Shown here: in pieces, positions 9,043-17,191 of the stretch | How positions within the stretch are numbered: the stretch's first letter is position 1 | Layout: each line of letters starts with the position of its first letter | Origin: an uncultured Pontibacter sp. | GTDB taxonomy: Bacteria > Bacteroidota > Bacteroidia > Cytophagales > Hymenobacteraceae | NCBI RefSeq assembly: GCF_947499215.1 | Contig: NZ_CANMNI010000002.1 | Location: forward strand, 806,001 to 870,000 | Reading direction: 5' to 3' | DNA length: 64,000 nt | Program-made: the position numbers and the translations under genes | Notes under the pieces: generated by a model | Seen by the model: the letters and a program-made list of their open reading frames with translations, nothing else | Told to the model about the DNA's origin: nothing | Databases searched by the model: none

Positions 9043-11577
9043 TTAGGATTTCGAAAATTGCTTCTTTAGCACTTGATAGTCGATGAAGTAGAGCACACGT
9101 ACTGACAGGCTATTGGTCTGCGGACCTGTGATGGTACGGGTAAAGTTCTCGTGGTAGCGCGGCACAATATCGCCTTGACTCTCCAGTATCGAGTTTTTCC
9201 ACATAACGCTGATTTCGCTCCCCGGTGCAAACCACCACGAGTAAATCATATCCACGTTGAAAGTGTTGAAGTTGATGTTGTGGTTTGGCAATTCATCATC
9301 CGTGAAATAGCCGCCCTGCGGATAAGTATCAGTCAACAACTCCCCTTTGTCTCCGAGTTTAAAAAAGCGGTTATACTCGGCCTTAGACCAGTAATGCCGC
9401 GCCCGAAGCGACAGCGACATGCGGTTGTTGAAGATGTATGAACTGGTGAGTTCATTAGACACCGTATTCACGTCGCGCAGGCCGAAAATGATGTCGTGGC
9501 TTTTGTCTATAACATTATCTCGAGTAAAGTGGTTGGCATAACCCATGTCATCGTGGTTGATGTTACGGTTATACCTGTAAACGAACATCAGCTTGTCGTT
9601 GACACGGTAACGCGGCGCAATGGAGTAGCTGAAGTTCTGGCGGTCGTGCTCATCGAAGGTGCGGTAGCTGAGCTCTACATCCAATGCCAACTTCTTGCGG
9701 TAGTCTGATGAAATCCAAGTGCCGATGCTGCGGTTCACCGGAAAGGTATAGTAGCGCCCATTTACACGTGGCTCAAAAAAGTCGTATGTCTCGACAGGCT
9801 CTAAGTTAAAGAAAGTGCCCATGCTCAGGAAGTTGCGAAACGTGCCGCTTACCCTACCGTAAATCACGAAGTTCTGAAAATCGTCGGGCTTATACCGGCG
9901 ACTGTAGGTGGCGCCCAGCTGGGTATTCATGTTGAGCAATTTCCAGAAAGGCTGGTAAATGTTATACCTTAGGTTCAGGTCTTCGTCCACGGTGTTGCGA
10001 ATAAAGTTGATGCCCATGTCGTTTGGATCGTAAGTGTCGGACTTCATGGAGTGCGTAAACCTGTACTGGAAATTGCCGCTCACTTTGCCTCCACCGATTC
10101 TGTACATGTGCCCCAGCTGCGCGTCGCCGGGGTAATACTTCTGACTCAGGGCGGCACTACCGTCTACGGCATACTTGTTACCTTTATTGGCCACCCGAAA
10201 GAGCATACCCGTCAAATTGGCGTCGTAGGTGCTGCCCTCACGCAGTACGTTGGTGTTCACGAGCGTCACAAAGGAGTTGTTCTTCAGCGACTGATCCAAC
10301 ACCAAAATGTTGTAATTGGTAAGCGGCTGTGTCTCTTTCTGGAAGCGGTTGCCTTCGCTGTCTTCGAGCGTAGCATACTGCCGGCCCACAATGGCATTGA
10401 ATAAGCCTATACCTAGGCCAGACTGCGTGCGGCCTGATATCTTGGTGCCGTTCAGCATCTTGGTTTCACGCGGATTTTCGATCACGATGTTACCTTGTTC
10501 CCGCTCTGCGTCTGCATTCAGGAAGTTGATAGGCATCCCCCCAATACGCCGCGAGTACAGGAAGCCACCTTTATTAAACAGCTCCGTGCCTTCCATAAAG
10601 AAAGGCCTATATTCGTTGAACTGCACCTCAAATGGCGACAGGTTGAGCACTTGGTTATCGGACTGCACCTGACTGAAATCAGGTATAAGCGTCATGTCGA
10701 GCGTAAAGGCATCATTTATGCCGTACTTCACGTCCATGCCACCACTGAAGTTCACATTGTTCTCATAGTGCACGCTCCCGTCGCCGTTACGCGCCGGGTA
10801 TCTCTCGGCATAGCTCGACACGTAGGGCGTGAGCGAGAGCCGCAGCGGGGCCTCCACATCTTTCAGTCCTCTAAGTTTGCCAAACTGGTTCATGAATCCG
10901 TTGATGGCGGGGTCTACGTGGTTCCAGAAGTAGCCTTGTCGTGTGGACTGCCGGTTGCGCATGAAGTTAAGCCCCCAGAGCTGTTCCGGCTTGCTACTGA
11001 AGCGGAGTGCTGAGTAAGGTATGCGCATCTCGGCCACCCAAGAGTTACCCTCCAACTTGGCACTACTCTCCCATACGGCATTCCAAGTAAAGTCCTCGCC
11101 ATTAGATGAATAGCGAGCGTCGAGCTGCACTCCGGCTGGCGTTATGAAAAAGCCAAAGCCGTTTATCTGGTCATTGTAAGTGTCGAAAAACACCCCAAAG
11201 AAATCGGTGTTGCCAAAGTCGTCGCGTTTGCCCAGTTGTCTGAAAATGCTGTCGGGTGATACGTCGTGCATGATGGCTCCCACGTAAATAGACTCATCGT
11301 CGTAAAGGACGCGCACTTGAGTGGGGTGCACTTCTTTCGGACCGGGAGTTGGTCGGTTCTGTATAAAATTTGTCGCGATCTCGGCTTGCTGCCAAATCAC
11401 CTCGTCCAGCGAGCCATCTATCTTGATAGGTTCTGTGATACGAAGCGCCTGCAGTTGTTTTACATTAGCAAAGACGGGAGTTTTCTTCTCCTGCCCCCAT
11501 ACCTGTTGCTGCGTCAGTACAGCCAACAGCAACATCATCATCCGCACAAAAACAGGTTTTGGTAAACAGTCATTCAT
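9043..11577 (-). CDS. DUF5916 outer-membrane protein with CBM9-like N-terminal domain
   Basis: 844 residues from the ATG at 11577, which puts a signal peptide (MMMLLLAVL...QVWG) at the N-terminus; a longer reading adds 22 residues without such logic. Residues about 45-240 form a family 9 carbohydrate-binding-like domain: IKIDGSLDEVIWQQAE, DDESIYVGAIMHD, TWNAVWESSAKL, WVAEMRIPYSALRF. The remaining ~600 residues are DUF5916: LSLTPYVSSYAERYP, MDVKYGINDAFTLDMTLIPDFSQV, EYRPFFMEGTELF, then many alternating aromatic/polar strands ending in RVLYFIDYQ, as in an outer-membrane barrel. Ligand and transport role are unknown; the family is often found with peptidases or TonB systems, but no such neighbour is seen here. 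Confidence 0.88.
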   Translation of the reverse strand: MNDCLPKPVFVRMMMLLLAVLTQQQVWGQEKKTPVFANVKQLQALRITEPIKIDGSLDEVIWQQAEIATNFIQNRPTPGPKEVHPTQVRVLYDDESIYVGAIMHDVSPDSIFRQLGKRDDFGNTDFFGVFFDTYNDQINGFGFFITPAGVQLDARYSSNGEDFTWNAVWESSAKLEGNSWVAEMRIPYSALRFSSKPEQLWGLNFMRNRQSTRQGYFWNHVDPAINGFMNQFGKLRGLKDVEAPLRLSLTPYVSSYAERYPARNGDGSVHYENNVNFSGGMDVKYGINDAFTLDMTLIPDFSQVQSDNQVLNLSPFEVQFNEYRPFFMEGTELFNKGGFLYSRRIGGMPINFLNADAEREQGNIVIENPRETKMLNGTKISGRTQSGLGIGLFNAIVGRQYATLEDSEGNRFQKETQPLTNYNILVLDQSLKNNSFVTLVNTNVLREGSTYDANLTGMLFRVANKGNKYAVDGSAALSQKYYPGDAQLGHMYRIGGGKVSGNFQYRFTHSMKSDTYDPNDMGINFIRNTVDEDLNLRYNIYQPFWKLLNMNTQLGATYSRRYKPDDFQNFVIYGRVSGTFRNFLSMGTFFNLEPVETYDFFEPRVNGRYYTFPVNRSIGTWISSDYRKKLALDVELSYRTFDEHDRQNFSYSIAPRYRVNDKLMFVYRYNRNINHDDMGYANHFTRDNVIDKSHDIIFGLRDVNTVSNELTSSYIFNNRMSLSLRARHYWSKAEYNRFFKLGDKGELLTDTYPQGGYFTDDELPNHNINFNTFNVDMIYSWWFAPGSEISVMWKNSILESQGDIVPRYHENFTRTITGPQTNSLSVRVLYFIDYQVLKKQFSKS

Positions 11578-11611
11578 AAAATAGAAAAAGCAGTCAAGGT
11601 GAGTGTTTATA

Positions 11612-11619
11612 CAAAGGTA
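11612..11619 (-). promoter_or_regulatory. Putative -7 promoter box for the DUF5916 gene
   Basis: Reading the minus strand, TACCTTTG matches TAnnTTTG and lies about 35 bases upstream of the chosen ATG. It overlaps an AGGTATA heptamer. A TTG is found at 11643-11645, a spacer slightly longer than usual. Confidence 0.45.
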
Positions 11620-11733
11620 TAGAATAGATGCCCCCGAGACCACAATAGTTGCTTTTGTATACCAACAAAACGGCTAACAACAGAGGCAAAGGGGTGGACT
11701 GGCCTTTTTATTCGATAAAACAGCGGAAACAAA

Positions 11734-11766
11734 AAGCGCCATACCCAGATTTCAGGTATGGCGCTT
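11734..11766 (-). terminator. Terminator downstream of the GroES-like gene
   Basis: A perfect 12-bp stem AAGCGCCATACC / GGTATGGCGCTT with a nine-base loop, followed on the minus strand by TTTTTG. It ends the lipoprotein/GroES-like transcription unit. Confidence 0.82.
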
Positions 11767-11786
11767 CCACAAAAGCTGAATCGGGT

Positions 11787-12182
11787 TTACAAGTCCTCTT
11801 CGCGCACCAGCATCAGCACAGCCGACTGAGGCACAATAAAGTACTTCTCGCTCATGTAGTTAATTTCGATGGCGTCGCGCTGCAGGTAGATAGCGAGGTC
11901 GCCCTCCTTTATCTGAAGCGGCAGGTAGCGCACCTGTTCCTGTTCCTCGTCGCCGAGCACTTCTTCATCAAAGCCATAGTCAGTCGGCATCGGGTAGCCG
12001 GGGCCCACTTTCATCACGTAGCCTTCCTGCACCTTCTCTTTTTCCTGCACGCCGGGCGGCAGGTATAGCCCGCTCTTGGTTTGCTCCCGCGAGCTCTTCG
12101 GTTTGATCAGCACCCGGTCGCCTACAATAATGATTTTTTCCAGTTTGTTGCTTTCTGAAATTCTCATGGTTAAGGTCTGCAT
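11787..12182 (-). CDS. GroES-like co-chaperonin family protein (divergent Cpn10)
   Basis: 131 residues. The core matches the Cpn10 beta-barrel: IIVGDRVLIKP near the N-terminus, SGLYLPPGV, EGYVMKVGPGYP in place of the usual VVAVG, and a C-terminal EKYFIVPQSAVLMLVRE. Compared with standard GroES (~95 residues) it carries an acidic insert (GFDEEVLGDEEQEQVRYLPL, about 70-90) and its start is extended. There is no groEL nearby, so this is not the standard groESL partner; similar stand-alone copies occur in other Bacteroidota. It may assist a subset of substrates or do something unrelated to folding (inference). The ATG used follows the upstream lipoprotein stop by two bases; an alternative ATG lies at 12167. 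Confidence 0.8.
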   Translation of the reverse strand: MQTLTMRISESNKLEKIIIVGDRVLIKPKSSREQTKSGLYLPPGVQEKEKVQEGYVMKVGPGYPMPTDYGFDEEVLGDEEQEQVRYLPLQIKEGDLAIYLQRDAIEINYMSEKYFIVPQSAVLMLVREEDL

Positions 12183-12184
12183 AA

Positions 12185-12712
12185 TTAAATTGGGTCTGCG
12201 GTCACTTTAAAGCGCATGGCCGCCTTAATGGCAACATCGCGCGTAATTGGCTTACCGATCGATGCCCTTGTTCTAACCGTGTACGTTTCTCCTTTGATAT
12301 AATTGTCCAGCTTAGCATTCGTCGATTGCAGTTCGATGGAATTGACGCCCTTCGGCACCTCGTCCAGATAGGCAATCTTCGTCTCCTCCCCTTTTTCATT
12401 GCTCAAATAGATCTCGATGCTGCGCAGAAAATCAAAGTTCTCGTCATTTGGTTCTGCGATAGTGAGCGTCAGTCTATTAAGGCTCACGTCCTTCACCAGT
12501 TCGGCGCGGGTTTGGTTGTTCTTGAACGTCTCCGAAGAGTTCGTCTTCACAGGTATAGGCGACAGCGGCATCACCACGCCTATCGGGAAACTAGACTCAA
12601 TGCGGATGGTTTCTTCCTGATCGATGTAGAAGGTAAGCAGATCGTCTACCTTGTCGCAGGATGTTCCTATAATGGTGAGCAGCACAAGTGCCGCCAACAG
12701 CATTTTCTTCAT
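12185..12712 (-). CDS. Lipoprotein of unknown function
   Basis: 175 residues with a lipoprotein signal MKKMLLAALVLLTIIGTSC (Cys19). The mature part (FYIDQEETIRIESSFPIG, LTLTIAEPNDENFDFLRSIEIYLS, IAYLDEVPKG, KGETYTVRTRASIG, AAMRFKVTADPI) is beta-rich, without recognised catalytic motif; the pattern of alternating strands suggests an immunoglobulin-like or jelly-roll domain (inference). It probably sits in the periplasm or outer membrane. The stop lies two bases before the GroES-like gene, so the two form an operon, which is an odd pairing for a chaperone-like protein. Confidence 0.75.
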   Translation of the reverse strand: MKKMLLAALVLLTIIGTSCDKVDDLLTFYIDQEETIRIESSFPIGVVMPLSPIPVKTNSSETFKNNQTRAELVKDVSLNRLTLTIAEPNDENFDFLRSIEIYLSNEKGEETKIAYLDEVPKGVNSIELQSTNAKLDNYIKGETYTVRTRASIGKPITRDVAIKAAMRFKVTADPI

Positions 12713-12771
12713 AAAAGGGTGAAATTTAAAATACTCTCTGTTAATTCATTTAATACTGCACAGGGCTAAAA

Positions 12772-12800
12772 AAGGAGAGCAGCCTTGCGGGCTGCCCTTC
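12772..12800 (-). terminator. Terminator of the homogentisate dioxygenase gene
   Basis: On the minus strand, GGCAGCCCGCAAGGCTGC forms a hairpin with a short loop and is followed by CTCCTTTTTTAG. It lies about 55 bases beyond the hmgA-like stop codon. Confidence 0.7.
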
Positions 12801-12852
12801 CTAAATGCCTGCACAGAGTGCAAAATTAATAAAAATGACTGAGAGTATAAGC

Positions 12853-14052
12853 CTAGTCAAACATGTCGGCGGCGCGGGTCGTATCCGGGCCGTTCTCTAG
12901 CCAGCTCATCGGGTAGTTTTTATCCATCAGGCCAGCGGCTTCCTCGGTCAAGTAGAGCGGCTTGAACGTGTCGATCATCACAGCGTACTCGTGCGTCTCT
13001 TTCTTACCGATGCTCGCCTCCACTGTGCCCGGGTGCGGACCATGCGGTATGCCGCCCGGATGCACTGTAAACGAAGCCCTGTCCACACCTTTGCGTGACA
13101 TAAAATCGCCGGCCACATAGTAGAGCACCTCATCGGAGTCTACATTGGAGTGATTGTAGGGCGCAGGTATAGCCTCTGGGTGGTAGTCGAACAAACGCGG
13201 CACAAAGGAACAAATCACGAAGTTGTTCGCCTCAAAGGTCTGGTGCACGGGAGGTGGCTGATGGATGCGCCCGGTTATGGGCTCGAAATCATAAATAGAA
13301 AGCGCATACGGGTAGAAGTAGCCATCCCAACCCACCACGTCAAACGGGCTGAAGTCATAGTAGTACTGGTGCAGCATACCGTCTTTCTTGATCTGCACCA
13401 AGTGGTCGCCACCCTCGGTATACTCGATCAGTTCGTGTGGGGCACGGATGTCGCGCTCACAAAACGGCGAATGCTCCAACAGCTGACCAAAGTGGTTGCG
13501 GTAGCGGCGCGGCGTTTCGATCGGGCTAAACGATTCTGTAATCAGCAGGCGTAATGGCCCGTCGTTGAAATGGAACTGGTGGATGATGGTGCGCGGAATC
13601 ACGATATAATCGCCTTCCCGGAACTCCAGTTTGCCCATCTGCGACAACAAAACGCCACTGCCTTCGTGCACAAACACTACCTCGTCGGCCTGACCATTTT
13701 TGTAGTAGTAGTCCATCTTGCGCTCCGACGGATTGCAAATGCTCACGGCCACATCGCTGTTCATCATCATGGTCTTACGAGCGTTCAGATAGTCAGTGCC
13801 CGTTACAGTCAAGTCGAGTGTTTTCAGGTGGTGCGGCGCCAGCTTTATACCTTCGGCAATTTTGGGCGCGTAAGGTATTGGCTCCTCGATGCGGGTGATG
13901 CGCGTCGGCGGATTCTTGTGGTATAGCAACGATGACAGGCCGCTGAAGCCCAGCGTACCTACGAGCTGTTCGGCATACAGACTGCCGTCCTCCTGCCTGA
14001 ACTGCACATGGCGCTTCTGCGGGATAGTACCTAATTTGTGATAGTAAGCCAT
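12853..14052 (-). CDS. hmgA: Homogentisate 1,2-dioxygenase
   Basis: 399 residues from the ATG at 14052. This start is preferred over an upstream in-frame GTG at 14085 because the family begins with MAYYHKLGTIPQKRH-like sequence, though the GTG has an AAGGAG 14 bases upstream. The enzyme opens the aromatic ring of homogentisate with O2, using non-heme Fe(II), to give maleylacetoacetate in tyrosine/phenylalanine breakdown. Seen: FHEGSG-like EGSGVLLSQMG cupin strand, GDYIVIPRTIIHQFHF, VVGWDGYFYPYALSI, and the iron-site region HPGGIPHGPHPGTVEASIG with THEYAVMIDTF. No other tyrosine-catabolic gene is adjacent. A terminator follows, so it is likely monocistronic. Confidence 0.88.
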   Translation of the reverse strand: MAYYHKLGTIPQKRHVQFRQEDGSLYAEQLVGTLGFSGLSSLLYHKNPPTRITRIEEPIPYAPKIAEGIKLAPHHLKTLDLTVTGTDYLNARKTMMMNSDVAVSICNPSERKMDYYYKNGQADEVVFVHEGSGVLLSQMGKLEFREGDYIVIPRTIIHQFHFNDGPLRLLITESFSPIETPRRYRNHFGQLLEHSPFCERDIRAPHELIEYTEGGDHLVQIKKDGMLHQYYYDFSPFDVVGWDGYFYPYALSIYDFEPITGRIHQPPPVHQTFEANNFVICSFVPRLFDYHPEAIPAPYNHSNVDSDEVLYYVAGDFMSRKGVDRASFTVHPGGIPHGPHPGTVEASIGKKETHEYAVMIDTFKPLYLTEEAAGLMDKNYPMSWLENGPDTTRAADMFD

Positions 14053-14130
14053 TCCTTCTTTTTGGTTATGGTTTTCAGAAGCCACCCTGTCGGGCGCTCC
14101 TTATTATTACAAGTATACTATTCTAATTGG

Positions 14131-15816
14131 TTATACGCCACCTTTAGCCAAACGCTGAGCCCGACCGAACTGGCGTAGGGATTCCTGAAACTCCTCATCC
14201 TTCTCATGCAGTATCGGGAAGAAGCCCGGATTACCGTATACGCTGCGGCCGATAAACGCTTTCACGTTATTGCGCAGCAAGCCCTGCGAACGCTTGTACT
14301 GCGCTTCGTCATACTTCACCTCCGACTGCGCTGCCATGCGCATCAACTCCTTCATCATCTTGTCCGACACGTTAAAGGACTTGATGAACTTATCCATTGA
14401 CATTTTCTCGAGGTCTTTACGATTGTCATTATAATAGGCCAACGCATACTCCCGAATTACGTTTTTGCTGTACAGCTGGCTCAGCAGTTCTGACAACTCA
14501 GTAGTGTCGCGTGGCACAAACACGTCTGGCATAATACCGCCGCCGCCATACACCACACGGCCCTTGCCTGTCTTGTACTTGAGCGAATCCACGAACAGAC
14601 TACTGTCCGGATGGAAGTACTCACCGTTCTCGAAGCGCTGCAGCATGTCTTTCTGGTAGTCGTCGGTGCCGGCTACATAAGGTTTCTGGATAGAGCGGCC
14701 GCTTGGGGTATAGTAGCGCGAAATGGTGAGGCGCAGCTCCGAACCATCATTTAGTGGAATCGGCATCTGCACCAGTCCTTTACCAAACGAGCGACGGCCC
14801 ACAATCAGGGCGCGGTCGTTGTCCTGCAGGGCACCGGCCACAATCTCGGAAGCAGAGGCGCTGCCCTCGTCCAAGAGCACGATCACAGGTCCATTCTCAA
14901 AATCGCCTTTAGTGCGGGCAAATGACTTGGAGTCGTAGCGGGTGCCTTTTCCATCGGTATACACAATCATTTTATCACCCGCTATAAATTCATCGGCCAT
15001 GCGCGTGGCATGGTCCATGTAGCCGCCTGGGTTGCCGCGCAGGTCCAGAATCAGCTGTTGCATACCTTTCTTCCTAAGGCCTGAAAGCGCCACCTTAAAC
15101 TCGTCGAAGGTATTGGAGGCGAAGCGGCTCACTTTAATGTAGCCCGTATTGCTGTTCACCATGTAGCTCACGTCCACCGATACGGTCGGGATCTTGTTAC
15201 GGGTAATCGTAAAATCGAATGGCTTTTTATTGTTTTTGCGCAGTACCTGTATCTTCACATCAGTGCCCTTTGGCCCACGCAGGCGTTTGAACACCCCCTC
15301 GTTGGTAATGCCGGTGCCGGCTACTTTCTCGCCATCCACTGTAATAATCTTATCGCCGGCCTGTATACCCGCCGACTCAGAAGGCCCTCCACTCAGGGGC
15401 GTAATGACATAAATCGTGTCCTTAAAAATATTGAATTCCACGCCTATACCTTCAAAATCGCCTTCAAGATATGAGCGGGCCATAGCCAGATCAGCCGCCG
15501 GAATGTAAGAGGTATGCGGATCGAGTTTCTCGAGCATTTTGGTGATAGCGTGGTCGGTGAGCTTTTCGGTGTCCACGGTGTCTACATAGTCGCGGTCGAT
15601 ATAACTGAGCACATCGCGGAACTTCAGGTAGGCACGTGCGGTACTCTGCGGATTATTATCGGAAGGGGAAAAGGTATTCGCGCCTATCAGTACCCCCACG
15701 ATCAGGGCCAAGGCGATGTAAAGGGGCAAGCGCACCTGAAAAAGCGTGTTGCGGGGTTTGCCCTGCCCTGTCGCTTCCGGCTCCTCCTGCTGGTTGTATT
15801 TAATTTCTTCGCTCAT
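14131..15816 (-). CDS. Carboxyl-terminal processing peptidase (S41, PDZ-containing)
   Basis: 561 residues. A single transmembrane anchor (about 28-48, PLYIALALIVGVLIGANTF) holds the enzyme on the periplasmic side. Next come a helical region (TSYIPAADL), a PDZ domain (about 120-200, GIGVEFNI, SAGIQAGDKIITVDG) and the S41 protease core (about 220-365). The catalytic serine lies in GSASASEI (about 318-325) and Lys346 in SFGKG is the general base; the dyad is intact. A C-terminal helical extension (about 400-555) is typical of Bacteroidota members. The enzyme trims proteins from the C-terminus or degrades tagged ones in the envelope. It is not in an operon with its neighbours. Confidence 0.92.
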   Translation of the reverse strand: MSEEIKYNQQEEPEATGQGKPRNTLFQVRLPLYIALALIVGVLIGANTFSPSDNNPQSTARAYLKFRDVLSYIDRDYVDTVDTEKLTDHAITKMLEKLDPHTSYIPAADLAMARSYLEGDFEGIGVEFNIFKDTIYVITPLSGGPSESAGIQAGDKIITVDGEKVAGTGITNEGVFKRLRGPKGTDVKIQVLRKNNKKPFDFTITRNKIPTVSVDVSYMVNSNTGYIKVSRFASNTFDEFKVALSGLRKKGMQQLILDLRGNPGGYMDHATRMADEFIAGDKMIVYTDGKGTRYDSKSFARTKGDFENGPVIVLLDEGSASASEIVAGALQDNDRALIVGRRSFGKGLVQMPIPLNDGSELRLTISRYYTPSGRSIQKPYVAGTDDYQKDMLQRFENGEYFHPDSSLFVDSLKYKTGKGRVVYGGGGIMPDVFVPRDTTELSELLSQLYSKNVIREYALAYYNDNRKDLEKMSMDKFIKSFNVSDKMMKELMRMAAQSEVKYDEAQYKRSQGLLRNNVKAFIGRSVYGNPGFFPILHEKDEEFQESLRQFGRAQRLAKGGV

Positions 15817-16136
15817 CTCGATCTCTATAAACGGTTAAATATAAAGCTAAGCGGGCGCTTTTGTGCAGCTTTATGGAGATAAATATTCACGCTTCGCTAT
15901 GCAAGGCTTCTTTATTAAGTATACCTGCATGTAGTACAGCTTGTTATTCTTTAAACAAAGCTTTGGTCGGGTTTTATTCCATTTTAGTATAAAATAATAC
16001 TTTTACAGGCTGCTTTCGTCCATGCGCCATGCATGCCCGACCTTAAAATCCGAATTAAATCCTTTAACTTTGCAGTCTGAATGTAAAACGCGATCAACCA
16101 GCGGGGACAGGCACAACGGGAGAGCGAAACGGCACT
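15817..16136. other. Intergenic region between divergent ctpA-like and ruvX genes
   Basis: A 320-base AT-rich gap. I see no ORF with coding character. It carries the ruvX -7 box (16065-16072) and presumably the protease promoter on the minus strand, for which no clear TAnnTTTG was found. One TATACCT heptamer lies near 15920. Confidence 0.55.
16065..16072 (+). promoter_or_regulatory. Putative -7 promoter box for ruvX-def
   Basis: TAACTTTG fits TAnnTTTG and lies about 65 bases upstream of the ruvX ATG. The -33 region (around 16040) is AT-rich without a clear TTG. Confidence 0.45.
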
Positions 16137-16553
16137 ATGGCGAGAATTCTAGGTATAGATTATGGCAACAAGCGGGTGGGGCTGGCAGCGACAGACACGC
16201 TCCAGATTATCGCCTCGCCGCTTGAGACTATACACGCCAAAGATGTGCTCACTTACCTGAAAGCCTACACCCAGCGCGAGCCGGTAGAGGCCATTGTGGT
16301 GGGCATGCCCCGCCGCTTGACCGGTGAGGCCACCGACGCAACACCACACGTAATCGGTTTTGTGCGTAAGCTGCAAAAGGAGTTTCCGGGTATACCGGTG
16401 CATACTGTGGACGAGCGCTTTACCTCCAGTATGGCCCAGAAAGCAATGCTGGCCGGCGGACTTAAGAAGAAAGACCGACAGGACAAAGGCACCGTGGACC
16501 GCGTAAGTGCCGCCATTATTTTACAGTCGTATTTAGAAAGCAGAGCAATATGA
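16137..16553 (+). CDS. ruvX: Putative Holliday junction resolvase, YqgF/RuvX family
   Basis: 138 residues, the standard length for YqgF. The RNase H-like fold is marked by RILGIDYGNKRVGLA with the first catalytic Asp, IVVGMPRRLTG, VHTVDERFTSSMA with the acidic residues of the second strand, and DKGTVDRVSAAIILQSYL with the last conserved Asp. The family is linked to DNA junction cleavage and to processing of pre-16S rRNA ends; the true role in this lineage is uncertain. The stop overlaps the def start (ATGA), so the two proteins are translationally coupled. Confidence 0.93.
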   Translation: MARILGIDYGNKRVGLAATDTLQIIASPLETIHAKDVLTYLKAYTQREPVEAIVVGMPRRLTGEATDATPHVIGFVRKLQKEFPGIPVHTVDERFTSSMAQKAMLAGGLKKKDRQDKGTVDRVSAAIILQSYLESRAI

Positions 16554-17110
16554 TTTACCCTATCACCGCCTATGGCGACCCGGTGCTGAAAGAGCCAGCG
16601 CAGGACATTCCGAAAGACTACGAAGGTCTGAACACACTTATCGAAGACATGTTTACGACCATGTACCATGCGCATGGCGTAGGACTGGCTGCCCCGCAAA
16701 TCAGCAAGGGCATTCGCTTGTTCGTAATCGACTCGGAGCCGATGATGGACGAGGGAGACGAAGGAAAGGGCGTGAAAAAGGCCTTTATCAACCCGGAGAT
16801 AGTAGAGGAAGACGGCGACGAGTGGGGCTTTGAGGAAGGTTGCCTGAGCATACCGGGCGTGCGCGAAGTGGTATACCGCCCGGAGCGCATCGTAATTCGC
16901 TACTTCGACCAAGACTGGAATGAGCATACCGACACCTACGACGGCATGACGGCCCGCGTGATTCAGCACGAGTACGATCATATCGAAGGCATTCTGTTTA
17001 CCGATCACTTGTCTGGCCTGAAGAAGCGTCTGATCAAGAACAAACTTACCAAGATATCAAAAGGGGAAGTGGACGCGGACTACCGCATGAAGTTCCCGGT
17101 GAAGCGATAG
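16550..17110 (+). CDS. def: Peptide deformylase
   Basis: 186 residues. The enzyme removes the formyl group from the N-terminal methionine of new proteins. All three metal-site motifs are present: GVGLAAPQ (about 44-51), EGCLS (about 101-105, the Cys ligand) and QHEYDHIEG (about 143-151, both His ligands and the catalytic Glu). The protein is slightly longer than E. coli Def, with an acidic insert MMDEGDEGKGVKK as found in other Bacteroidota. It is the second gene of the ruvX-def pair and ends in a strong hairpin shared with lepB. Confidence 0.96.
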   Translation: MIYPITAYGDPVLKEPAQDIPKDYEGLNTLIEDMFTTMYHAHGVGLAAPQISKGIRLFVIDSEPMMDEGDEGKGVKKAFINPEIVEEDGDEWGFEEGCLSIPGVREVVYRPERIVIRYFDQDWNEHTDTYDGMTARVIQHEYDHIEGILFTDHLSGLKKRLIKNKLTKISKGEVDADYRMKFPVKR

Positions 17111-17130
17111 GTTATACCTTAGCATAAAGC

Positions 17131-17166
17131 AAAAGCGCCTGCCCCAGAAATGAGGCAGGCGCTTTT
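17131..17166. terminator. Bidirectional terminator between def and lepB
   Basis: A perfect 13-bp stem AAAAGCGCCTGCC / GGCAGGCGCTTTT with a ten-base loop; its A/T flanks serve both strands. TATACCT heptamers sit on both sides of it (17113-17119 and near 17170). Confidence 0.88.
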
Positions 17167-17191
17167 GTTATACCTTGAAGTGTCATTCGAT

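Noticed and set aside
16265..17008. Minus-strand ORF of 247 codons over ruvX-def
   Set aside because: Complement of two conserved, well-recognised genes.
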